DNA of 20,576 bases, taken from contig CAYMRB010000147.1 of the NCBI GenBank assembly GCA_964392615.1, positions 1 through 20,576 of the forward strand, given 5' to 3'. Made by a program: the position numbers and the translations under genes. The DNA comes from CAYMRB01 sp964392615. Its GTDB lineage: Bacteria > Planctomycetota > UBA8108. The notes under the pieces were generated by a model, which saw only the letters and a program-made list of their open reading frames with translations, made no database searches and was not told where the DNA came from. Positions within the stretch are counted from its first letter, which is position 1, and every line of letters begins with the position of its first letter. Below, one piece after another: positions 14,522 to 20,576 of the stretch.

Positions 14522-17233
14522 TCAGCGTTTCTCGGTGCCACGTCGCGAGGAGCGCGGACGCCTCGAGCGCGGATTCTCGCGCTTCTCGACGACGATACGG
14601 GCCTTCGTCGTCTCGCCGGCGCGCACGCGAAGCTCGTACTCGCCCGATATCACGGCCGAGCCGGTGGCGGTGCGGACGCTCCCGCCGGCGTGGGCCCGGT
14701 AGCGGCCGGCAGGAACGCCGTCGATGCGGAAGCCGCCGTCCTGATCCGTCAGCGACTTGCCGTACGGCGACCTCGAGTACTCGTCCGGCCCCGTGCGGAG
14801 ATACAGCTGGACCAAGGCTCTGCGTCCGACCGGTTTCCCGTCGGCGTCGACGACGGTTCCCTCGACGGAGCCTCCCCGCTGCAGCTCGATCTCGATGTCG
14901 CTTGCGGTTTCCGGCTCGGCGGGATCGACAAGCACCACCTCGCGGGCGAAGTCGGCATGCTCGACCATCAGGGTGAACCTCGTCAGCGCGAGACCGCTGA
15001 CCGAGAACTTTCCCTTGGCGTCGGTCTTGATCTCTCGCGGCGGTCGCGTGCCCTCGCGAGACACCGGTCTCGCGCCGTGGAGGCGAACCGTCGCGTCTCG
15101 AAGCGGTTTGCCGGCGCCGAGCACGCGACCGTGGACCACGCCCTCCGTGACCAAGACGAGGCGGCCGACGTCGAGCGTCTCGCCCCCGACGAGCTCGACC
15201 CCGTTCTTGCGGCGGAGTGCCGACCCGCTCGCGTCCCCGAACTCGAGGTCGAACGAGCCGTCGTGCGTCAGGTCGCGGCGGAAGGCTCCCGTCGCGTCGG
15301 TCACCAGGTCGAGTCGGTGCATCGGCCTATTCCGAGAGGATCCCTTGCCGTTCCTCTTGATCAGACGCAGCGTGAGCGTTCGAAGCGGCCTGCCGTCCGC
15401 GCCGAGCGCCGAACCGACGAGGCGGCACGTTGCCGGTGCGTCGAGCGTCACGTCTCCGATCGACGCCGTCTCGCCTGCGCGAACCTCCGCGACGCGCACC
15501 TGGGTGCCGGGATTCCCTCCGCGCTGGCGCTTGACGGTCACGGCGTACGATCCCTCCCGCAACCCGAAGATGCGGAACGCGCCGTCGGCGCCGGTCACGG
15601 CCGGCAGCAAGTAGATGTTCTCGTCCCCGGGACGCACCGCTTGCCGCACGGCCGACACGTTGGCGCCGCGAACGGGCTTGCCGGTGTCGTCGAGCAGTCG
15701 CCCCTCGATCACCGCTTCGCGGACGAGAGCGACGTCCGGGTGCGCGAACGACGACGCGGGCTCGACTCGAAACGGATTGGAGACGGACTGCACGTAGCCG
15801 GCCTTCTCGATGCGGACGTGGAGGTGGACTCCGGGAGGGGCTCCCGCGAAGTCGAAGGCGCCGGCTTCGTCGGTGGCCCCTCGTCCCACGACGCGACCGC
15901 TCTCTGAGCTGCGGGGATAGCCGGGGATCTCATGCACGCGTACGGCAGCGTCGCTCACGGGCTTCCCCTGCGCATCAACCACGCGGCCTCGCACGCGAGC
16001 GACCGGCTCGAGCCGGATCGGTTCGGAGAGCCGTACGCTGTCCGAGTCGATGTCGATGGTCGGGTTCGCTTCCGCAAACCCGTCGGCGACCACGCGCATT
16101 CGCTCCTTCCGTTTCGGACGGAGGCCGCGGATGAGGAAGCGCCCGTGGCGAGACGTCCGCACGAGCCTCGGCCCGAAACCCTGCCCGGCTTCGGCCAGGA
16201 CCGCAGCGTCGGCAATGGGCTGTCCGCTCTGCGCGTCGACGACTTCCCCGGAGAGCCGGGCGCCCGGATCGAGCTCGATAGAGAGCGGCTCGCCAGCGTT
16301 CGGGTGGTCGACGGTCGCCAGCAGGTATTCCGGGTGGTATGCCAGCACGGAGTAGGACTCTCCCTTCCCCACCCGCGCTTCGAAGGAGCCGCTGCGGGCG
16401 GTCTCGCTATGAACGCTCAGGTTCTTGGCGGCAGGGCCCACAGGCGCGGGCCGCATTCGGGACAGCTTGCGGATTCGGATCTGGACGCCCCCGACTCCTT
16501 CGCCGTCGGGTCGCGTCACTCGTCCGCGCACGGTGACGAGCGGCGGATACGCGAGCTCGACGGACGGATTCTTCTCCGCGCGGATCGACACATCGGCAAG
16601 AACGAGTGGCGGGTAGGCGTCAGCCGAGACGTGCAGCGAGAATCCCCCGGCGCGCAGAGAGTCCGTCTGAAAGCGCCCCTGCGCATCCGATTCGACCGTG
16701 AGCGTGGCCGGTCGGGCCATCGCCAGCATGGTACGAACCAGATTGCCCGCCGGCAGCTTCGCGACGAAACGGATCGTCGCACCGGCGACCGGCTTGCCAT
16801 CACGCTCGCGAAGCGTGCCCGCGATCGCGACGCCGCGGTCGAGTCGATACTCCTTGCCGGCTTCACCGGTGGCGTGCACGTTCCACTCCTCGAACGCAGC
16901 GTGCCCCTTGGCGGCGATGCGCAGCGTGTACCAGCCAGCGTCCAGCTCGCCCAAGCGGAACATGCCGTCCTTCTTCGACGTCGTGCGAGCGACGACGGAG
17001 GTGAAGCTGTCGCGGTTCGGTTGCAGCGTGCTCATCCTCGCGATGAGCGGAGTGTCCGGAGAGCCAGGCTCTCCGAAGGCCTCGATGCTCGCGCCGGCGA
17101 GCGGGTTGCCATCGGCGCCGATCACGCAGCCGCGGATCTCGTCTGCCCCCGCGGTGTTCGAGAAGACGCCGAGCACGACACACGTCGCGACGAGAAGACC
17201 GACGCGAGGCTGCGAAGAACAGAGCCGAGGCAT
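14522..17233 (-). CDS. Secreted protein of nine carboxypeptidase-regulatory-like modules
   Basis: The 903-residue product has a signal peptide (VGLLVATCVVLGVF core, cleavage near AGA-DE at about 30). Nine tandem CarboxypepD_reg-like beta-sandwich modules follow, starting near residues 32, 135, 233, 327, 413, 508, 603, 698 and 788. Each opens with a line of the type GxVxDxxGKPVxxAxV and closes with a GxFRxxGLxxGxYxLxV-type strand. There is no peptidase domain, so the modules probably act as extracellular binding or spacer units. The last 20 residues are strongly basic (RENPRSRRPRSSRRGTEKR), unlike the dockerin-like ends of the neighbouring secreted proteins. The ATG at 17233 has a strong ribosome site, GGAGG at 17239-17243, five bases upstream, which fixes the start. 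The gene is probably separately promoted. Confidence 0.88.
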   Translation of the reverse strand: MPRLCSSQPRVGLLVATCVVLGVFSNTAGADEIRGCVIGADGNPLAGASIEAFGEPGSPDTPLIARMSTLQPNRDSFTSVVARTTSKKDGMFRLGELDAGWYTLRIAAKGHAAFEEWNVHATGEAGKEYRLDRGVAIAGTLRERDGKPVAGATIRFVAKLPAGNLVRTMLAMARPATLTVESDAQGRFQTDSLRAGGFSLHVSADAYPPLVLADVSIRAEKNPSVELAYPPLVTVRGRVTRPDGEGVGGVQIRIRKLSRMRPAPVGPAAKNLSVHSETARSGSFEARVGKGESYSVLAYHPEYLLATVDHPNAGEPLSIELDPGARLSGEVVDAQSGQPIADAAVLAEAGQGFGPRLVRTSRHGRFLIRGLRPKRKERMRVVADGFAEANPTIDIDSDSVRLSEPIRLEPVARVRGRVVDAQGKPVSDAAVRVHEIPGYPRSSESGRVVGRGATDEAGAFDFAGAPPGVHLHVRIEKAGYVQSVSNPFRVEPASSFAHPDVALVREAVIEGRLLDDTGKPVRGANVSAVRQAVRPGDENIYLLPAVTGADGAFRIFGLREGSYAVTVKRQRGGNPGTQVRVAEVRAGETASIGDVTLDAPATCRLVGSALGADGRPLRTLTLRLIKRNGKGSSRNRPMHRLDLVTDATGAFRRDLTHDGSFDLEFGDASGSALRRKNGVELVGGETLDVGRLVLVTEGVVHGRVLGAGKPLRDATVRLHGARPVSREGTRPPREIKTDAKGKFSVSGLALTRFTLMVEHADFAREVVLVDPAEPETASDIEIELQRGGSVEGTVVDADGKPVGRRALVQLYLRTGPDEYSRSPYGKSLTDQDGGFRIDGVPAGRYRAHAGGSVRTATGSAVISGEYELRVRAGETTKARIVVEKRENPRSRRPRSSRRGTEKR

Positions 17234-17238
17234 GGCTA

Positions 17239-17243
17239 CCTCC
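17239..17243 (-). promoter_or_regulatory. Strong ribosome binding site
   Basis: GGAGG on the minus strand lies five bases before the ATG at 17233. It is the clearest Shine-Dalgarno sequence in the window and decides the start of the nine-module protein, because most other genes here have weak or no such site. Confidence 0.75.
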
Positions 17244-17284
17244 AGTTACGAGCCGTTCCAACAACGAGCCGCCTGCACGCCGCC

Positions 17285-17313
17285 ATGGTCCTCGCCGTTG
17301 CGAAGGCCGTCAA
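17285..17313 (-). promoter_or_regulatory. Candidate promoter of the nine-module secreted protein
   Basis: On the minus strand TTGACG (17308-17313) is followed after exactly 17 bases by GACCAT (17285-17290). The -35 is good and the -10 is poor (three of six consensus bases). The predicted leader of about 45 bases ends in the GGAGG ribosome site. The same arrangement, TTGAC-N17-GAC, occurs before the CotH-type gene. Low confidence. Confidence 0.25.
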
Positions 17314-17415
17314 TCGCGATGTCGCGTCACCCGAAAAGAGGCGGAGAGCGGACGACGAGTTGCCGTGCCTCGAGTACGCGCCCTGCGGCGAGTCGTGGGG
17401 GGAGCATTACCGGTG

Positions 17416-17453
17416 GGAGGGCGCCCCTTGCATGGCGCCCTCCTGTCCCTTTT
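17416..17453 (+). terminator. Terminator-like hairpin in the leader of the receiver-ATPase gene
   Basis: A perfect 10-base stem, GGAGGGCGCC (17416-17425) with GGCGCCCTCC (17434-17443), encloses an 8-base loop and is followed on the plus strand by TGTCCCTTTT (17444-17453). The minus strand has no T-run after the stem, so the orientation is plus. No plus-strand gene precedes it, so it would end a small RNA or act as an attenuator about 115 bases before the start at 17567. Confidence 0.6.
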
Positions 17454-17555
17454 CGGTTCCCCTACAGCTCGGACCGAGTGTGCGCCGACGAATTGGAAGT
17501 TGGTGTATCGCGAGGTGAGAGGGTTCGCATCGGCCGCTGATCTGCCCGCGGACAC

Positions 17556-17561
17556 GGAGAG
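17556..17561 (+). promoter_or_regulatory. Ribosome binding site of the receiver-ATPase gene
   Basis: GGAGAG is spaced five bases from the ATG at 17567 and supports that start. Confidence 0.65.
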
Positions 17562-17566
17562 TTGGC

Positions 17567-18496
17567 ATGTCGGAAGCTCGTCACACGGTCCTCGTTGTCG
17601 ACGACATCGAAACGAATCGGCTACTGCTCAGCACCCTTCTCGCGAGGGCCGAATACGCGGTGGATCTGGCCACGAACGGAGAGGAGTCTCTCGAGCTCCT
17701 GCAGGCCCAGCCGAGTCGCTACTCCGCCGTGCTGCTGGACCGCATGATGCCCGGCATGGATGGCATGGAGGTCCTGCGGCGTATCAAGGACGATGCCGAC
17801 CTGCGCGGCCTGCCCGTCATCATGCAGACGGCGATGGTGCAAGACAGCGAGATCCTCGAGGGACTCGAGGCCGGGGCATTCCACTACCTGACGAAGCCGA
17901 TCCGCAAGTCGACGCTTCTCGCCGTCGTCGGCAACGCGATCGCCGAGCACTCGCACTACCTCGAGCTCCACGCCGAGCTCGAGAAGGCTGCCTCCACGCT
18001 CGCCATGATGCGATCGGGCGGCTTCGAATGTCGAACGACCGACGACGCGAACCGCCTCGCCAAGTTCCTGGCGAATCTCTGCCCGCGTCCCGAGCGGACG
18101 TTCGTCGGCCTGGCCGAGCTGCTCATCAACGGGGTCGAGCACGGCAACCTCGGCATCTCCTACGAGGAGAAGACGCGACTCAACGCCGACATGGCACTCC
18201 ACGCGGAGATCGAGCGCCGTCTCACCTTGCCCGAGCACGCGGGCAAGTTCGTCGACGTTCAGTACGAGCGGTCTGACGACGCGATCCGGTTCCGCATCTG
18301 CGACCAGGGCGAGGGATTCGATTGGCAGGCCTACGTCGAGGTCGATCCCTCTCGCGTCCTCGACAGCCACGGCCGCGGCATCGCGATGGCGAAGCTCGTG
18401 AGCTTTGACAGCGTCGAGTATCTCGGGACGGGAAGCGAAGTCGTGGCGGAGGTCGCTCTGGAGGCGCCGGTGGCGGTGGCGGTGGCGGTGGGCTGA
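17567..18496 (+). CDS. Response-regulator receiver fused to RsbW-like ATPase domain
   Basis: The 309-residue protein starts with a complete receiver domain. The acidic pair is D12-D13, the phosphoacceptor is D58 (in LLDRMMPGMDG), T88 is the switch threonine, and K110-P111 is conserved. A helical linker (about 125-150) leads to a GHKL ATPase domain of the RsbW/anti-sigma type. Its N box is AELLINGVEHGN (183-194), the G1 box is DQGEGFDW (246-253), and SHGRGIAMAK (267-276) follows. No histidine phosphoacceptor helix is seen, so this is not a classical sensor kinase. The likely role is phosphorylation-controlled sequestration or phosphorylation of an anti-anti-sigma or other partner. No partner gene is visible in the window. 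The C terminus VAVAVAVG is encoded by a GGTGGC repeat. It is the only plus-strand gene here. Confidence 0.9.
   Translation: MSEARHTVLVVDDIETNRLLLSTLLARAEYAVDLATNGEESLELLQAQPSRYSAVLLDRMMPGMDGMEVLRRIKDDADLRGLPVIMQTAMVQDSEILEGLEAGAFHYLTKPIRKSTLLAVVGNAIAEHSHYLELHAELEKAASTLAMMRSGGFECRTTDDANRLAKFLANLCPRPERTFVGLAELLINGVEHGNLGISYEEKTRLNADMALHAEIERRLTLPEHAGKFVDVQYERSDDAIRFRICDQGEGFDWQAYVEVDPSRVLDSHGRGIAMAKLVSFDSVEYLGTGSEVVAEVALEAPVAVAVAVG
18469..18492 (+). repeat. GGTGGC simple repeat at the 3' end of the receiver-ATPase gene
   Basis: Four consecutive hexamers (the last is GGTGGG) encode the alternating V-A tail. Changes in copy number would lengthen or shorten the tail by two residues without shifting the frame. 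Confidence 0.8.
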
Positions 18497-18517
18497 GTCG
18501 ACCGAGGACAAGAAGAA

Positions 18518-18545
18518 ACCCCGCGGAGCGTTGCTGCCGCGGGGT
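18518..18545 (-). terminator. Intrinsic terminator of the LamG protein gene
   Basis: The inverted repeat ACCCCGCGG (18518-18526) with CCGCGGGGT (18537-18545) forms a 9-base stem with a 10-base loop. Read on the minus strand it is followed by TTCTTCTTG (the stem's closing T extends the run to TTTCTTCTT), the expected U-rich tail. It lies about 70 bases after the stop of the minus-strand LamG gene. The plus-strand side is A/G-rich to the left and not T-rich to the right, so it fits the minus strand best. Confidence 0.7.
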
Positions 18546-18549
18546 CGTG

Positions 18550-18597
18550 CTTCGATCGACCCCGCGGCCGTGACGGCGGCCGCGAGGTCGATCGAAG
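18550..18597. terminator. Long hairpin between convergent genes, possibly a bidirectional transcription stop
   Basis: CTTCGATCGACC (18550-18561) pairs with GGTCGATCGAAG (18586-18597), and inside that CGCGGCC (18563-18569) pairs with GGCCGCG (18578-18584). The result is about 19 base pairs broken by one C-A mismatch, with an 8-base loop. It lies between the convergent ends of the receiver-ATPase and LamG genes and directly beside the terminator at 18518-18545. It has no T-run on either side, so it may instead protect 3' ends. Confidence 0.55.
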
Positions 18598-18613
18598 AGC
18601 GTCGAACGCCGAA

Positions 18614-20576
18614 CTACGGGCAGGTCTCGACTTCGCAGCCGAGCGCCAGATCCGCTGGGTCCGTGCTCCGACCGCACTCCGGGAAGGGTGCTGGAATCGC
18701 CGGTCCGCCGAGGAAGTTGAAGTTCAGCGTGTAGATCGCGTCGCCGACCTGACCGACGACGTTGCCGTCGGCGTTGGAGTCGCACGCGGCCATGCAAGAA
18801 GGCGTTGGACCGCCGGTGAAGTTGAAGTTCAGCACGAACACCGCGTCGCCGACCTGACCGACGACATTGCCGTCGCCGTTGCAGTCGCCGCGCAGGAAGC
18901 CGAGGCCCTCGCCCTCCGGTGGCGGGAAGGTCGCGTCGTTCGCCGCGTCGTCGCAACGCGGGTCGTCGTCGACCGTGACCGAGAACTCCCAGCCCTCGCC
19001 TCGCAGCACGAACGAGCCCACGTTCTCAGGTTGCGGACCGAGCGTATGCTGCGTCACGCCATCGTCGGCGGTGAACGTGTACAGGATCGGATCGCCGGTA
19101 TCGTCCACGGCGGTCGCGGTGAGCGTGTAGCGGTCTCCGAACGGACCGGGATTCACTTCGACCTCGAGGTCTGTAGCATGGGTGTCGGCGTAGTCGTCGT
19201 CCCCCTCCTCCGGGCAGGGCTCACACACGGTGATTCCGTAGAACTCCGCTTCTTCGCAGAAGTTCTGGTAGATCTGCTCCGGCGTCAGCACGCCGTCGTG
19301 GACGCGTACCTGCCCGATGGAGAGCGTTCCTCGCAGGCCGAAATTGAGCACGCCGCTGGCGTTCTGGATCTGCGCGGCGATCGTGATCGGGAAGCCGTCG
19401 TGTGTATTGATCGCGCCGGGGCCCAGAAGCTCGCTGTTCCAGAGCTCGCCGTCGGCGTAGACGCGCGTCGTCGCGGTGTCGTCGCCGTCGAACGTGTAGA
19501 CCAGGTGGTGCCAGACGCCGGGGTCCGGCGCTACGCCGTTTTCGGTCCAGCCGAGGTCCTGGAAGGCGAGGTTCCAGTGGCCGACCGCACCGAACTGGGA
19601 GTCCGTGCCGTAGTTGAACGACATGTTACTGCCGTCCGGCCCGCCGCGGCGGCCCCACGAGAGCAACGTCTCTTCTGCGGGGACGTCCGGGTTGTATGCC
19701 CAGACCTCGATGGTTCGCGTCGGATCGGGACCGATGAGACCGGCGGGTGCGTTCTCGAAGCACTGGTACGCGTCTTGCACCGCGCCGGAGTTGAACGTGA
19801 CGGCCGGCGTCTCTTCCGGGCCGAGCCCCTCGACGAACGGCTCGCCGATCTGCATGAAGTCGGAGAGTGTACCGGCGTTGAGCCACAGGCCCGGGAACTC
19901 CTCGGCGTCGCTCGCGTGCAGATCGACGAAGAGCTCACCGGCGATCTGGAGGTCGCCCCGTTCGGGCGGATCGATCACCAGGACCGTCCACGAGAACTCC
20001 ACGTCGCCGACGTCGTTCGAGCAATCGATGGTCACGTCGAAGCTATCCGGTGGCGGATCGGGAAGCGCGTACTCGAGGAAGCCGTCCGGCGTGATCGTCG
20101 CGCCGTCCGGCGCGGTCACCTCGAGTCCCGTGACCGGAGGAATCGCGCCGAGCTGCAGCCGGCGGCGGTAGAACTCCTTGTTGCTGTAGACGTAGTCCTC
20201 GTCGCCCGGGCAGTTCTCGCACTCGCACGTGCCTTCCGGGCGATAGAGCGGCTCCTCGAGAGTGTAGTTCGTCTGGATCTGCTCGAGCGACAACGCCTCG
20301 TCGTGGATGCGCACGCGCCCGATCGACAACGTGCCGCGCTGCCCGCGGTCGAGCCCGATGCCGTCGGCGAGGATCTGCGCGCCGACCGTGATCAGCGTGT
20401 CGGGATGGGTGTTGATCACTCCGGCGCCGAGCGTCTCCTCGTTGCAGAAATCCAGCACCAGGCAGCCGTCGGCGTAGACGCGCGTCGTCGCGGTGTCGTC
20501 GCCGTCGAACGTGTAGACGAGGTGATGCCACTCCCCGACCGCCGGCGACCCGCCGGCGTTGTTCCAGCCGATGTCG
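18614..20576 (-). CDS. Secreted LamG-domain protein with dockerin-like repeats, N-terminally incomplete
   Basis: The frame is open from the right window edge to a TAG at 18614 and encodes at least 653 residues. The internal GTG at 20458 lies inside a LamG domain and is not a start. The order is: the end of one LamG domain (WHHLVYTFDGDDTATTRVYADG...), a cysteine linker (CECENCPGDEDY), a beta-rich insert, a second full LamG domain (TIEVWAYNPD...SWGRRGG...GQVRVHDGVLTPEQI), a second cysteine linker (CEPCPEEGDDDYAD), a beta domain, then two 35-residue dockerin-like units of the form DGNVVGQVGDA(V/I)xxLNFNF. It ends in LGCEVETCP. LamG domains bind glycans or proteins, and the product should be secreted or surface-attached. 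The N terminus and any signal peptide lie outside the window. Confidence 0.88.
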   Translation of the reverse strand, partial: DIGWNNAGGSPAVGEWHHLVYTFDGDDTATTRVYADGCLVLDFCNEETLGAGVINTHPDTLITVGAQILADGIGLDRGQRGTLSIGRVRIHDEALSLEQIQTNYTLEEPLYRPEGTCECENCPGDEDYVYSNKEFYRRRLQLGAIPPVTGLEVTAPDGATITPDGFLEYALPDPPPDSFDVTIDCSNDVGDVEFSWTVLVIDPPERGDLQIAGELFVDLHASDAEEFPGLWLNAGTLSDFMQIGEPFVEGLGPEETPAVTFNSGAVQDAYQCFENAPAGLIGPDPTRTIEVWAYNPDVPAEETLLSWGRRGGPDGSNMSFNYGTDSQFGAVGHWNLAFQDLGWTENGVAPDPGVWHHLVYTFDGDDTATTRVYADGELWNSELLGPGAINTHDGFPITIAAQIQNASGVLNFGLRGTLSIGQVRVHDGVLTPEQIYQNFCEEAEFYGITVCEPCPEEGDDDYADTHATDLEVEVNPGPFGDRYTLTATAVDDTGDPILYTFTADDGVTQHTLGPQPENVGSFVLRGEGWEFSVTVDDDPRCDDAANDATFPPPEGEGLGFLRGDCNGDGNVVGQVGDAVFVLNFNFTGGPTPSCMAACDSNADGNVVGQVGDAIYTLNFNFLGGPAIPAPFPECGRSTDPADLALGCEVETCP
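18700..18890 (-). repeat. Tandem pair of GQVGDA-type dockerin-like units
   Basis: Two units repeat with a 105-base (35-residue) period. On the plus strand both carry GAAGTTGAAGTTCAGC (starting at 18713 and 18818) and then GCGTCGCCGACCTGACCGAC. Each protein unit begins with an acidic loop (CNGDGN or DSNADGN) and continues VVGQVGDA and LNFNF. Confidence 0.8.
19448..19501. repeat. 54-base direct repeat, copy 1 (LamG module)
   Basis: This stretch is identical over 54 bases to 20465-20518, 1017 bases away (339 codons, in phase). It encodes the VYTFDGDDTATTRVYADG part of the second LamG domain. The flanks match only in part. Confidence 0.9.
20465..20518. repeat. 54-base direct repeat, copy 2 (LamG module)
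   Basis: This is the partner of the repeat at 19448-19501. It lies in the first, incomplete LamG domain and shows that the two LamG modules arose by duplication or are being homogenised. Confidence 0.9.

Larger units (their letters stand above)
17234..17566. other. Divergent intergenic region between secreted protein and receiver-ATPase genes
   Basis: This 333-base region has no open frame I would call a gene. It holds the minus-strand promoter and ribosome site of the nine-module protein on the left, a strong terminator-like hairpin for the plus strand at 17416-17453, and the ribosome site of the plus-strand gene (GGAGAG, 17556-17561). I could not find a convincing plus-strand promoter. The hairpin implies either a small plus-strand transcript or a regulated leader. 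Confidence 0.6.

Noticed and set aside
17234..17415. tRNA, SRP RNA, RNase P or known riboswitch before the terminator-like hairpin
   Set aside because: I looked for T-loop, SRP tetraloop and RNase P signatures and found none. Any RNA here would be of an unrecognised type.
15932..17518. Plus-strand open frame running toward the receiver-ATPase gene
   Set aside because: It is antisense to the nine-module gene, has no domains, and runs through the hairpin at 17416-17443.
18614..20458. GTG at 20458 as the start of the LamG protein
   Set aside because: The same frame is open to the window edge and encodes the preceding part of a LamG domain, so the gene begins outside the window.

Overview
The window is GC-rich (about two thirds G+C by eye) and almost fully coding. 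It most likely comes from a member of the Planctomycetota. The evidence is the family content: dockerin-like repeats closing large secreted proteins, a CotH kinase/lamin-tail surface protein, LamG proteins, chains of carboxypeptidase-regulatory-like modules, and a MoxR/DUF58/BatA/VWA cluster. I see no rRNA, tRNA, CRISPR array, transposase, integrase or phage gene.

Layout. Positions 1-17233 are all on the minus strand. Read in transcription order (right to left) they hold: a nine-module secreted carboxypeptidase-regulatory-like protein (14522-17233); a 1199-residue secreted CotH/lamin-tail protein with a dockerin-like C terminus (10723-14322); then eight closely packed genes starting at 10632. 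These eight are an exported protein with calcium-loop-like motifs, a TlpA-type thioredoxin, an 817-residue exported protein with two aspartyl-protease-like domains and a thioredoxin-like domain without cysteines, a three-segment membrane protein with a long charged tail, MoxR, DUF58, a BatA-type membrane VWA protein, and a second membrane VWA protein cut by the left edge. Gaps among the eight run from a 4-base overlap to 58 bases, so a single operon is plausible. Positions 17567-18496 carry one plus-strand gene, a response-regulator receiver fused to an RsbW-like ATPase domain. It is convergent with a minus-strand secreted LamG protein (18614 to the right edge, incomplete). Two strong hairpins lie between them.

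How the parts may work together. MoxR ATPases with DUF58 and VWA partners are generally thought to act as chaperone-like systems for assembling or activating envelope complexes. Here that module appears cotranscribed with an intact thioredoxin and a large exported protein that looks like catalytically silent protease and thioredoxin folds. This suggests, by inference only, an envelope protein-maturation unit. The CotH, LamG and modular proteins look like cell-surface or secreted components. The receiver-ATPase gene is probably a separate partner-switching signalling unit.

The most unusual points are the redox-dead thioredoxin-like domain next to a live thioredoxin, a stop codon that separates two genes lying in the same frame (one with a signal peptide, the next without), a terminator-like hairpin in the plus-strand leader of the receiver gene with no gene before it, and a GQVGDA variant of the dockerin-like repeat. 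I did not find an unmistakable new defence or mobile system.
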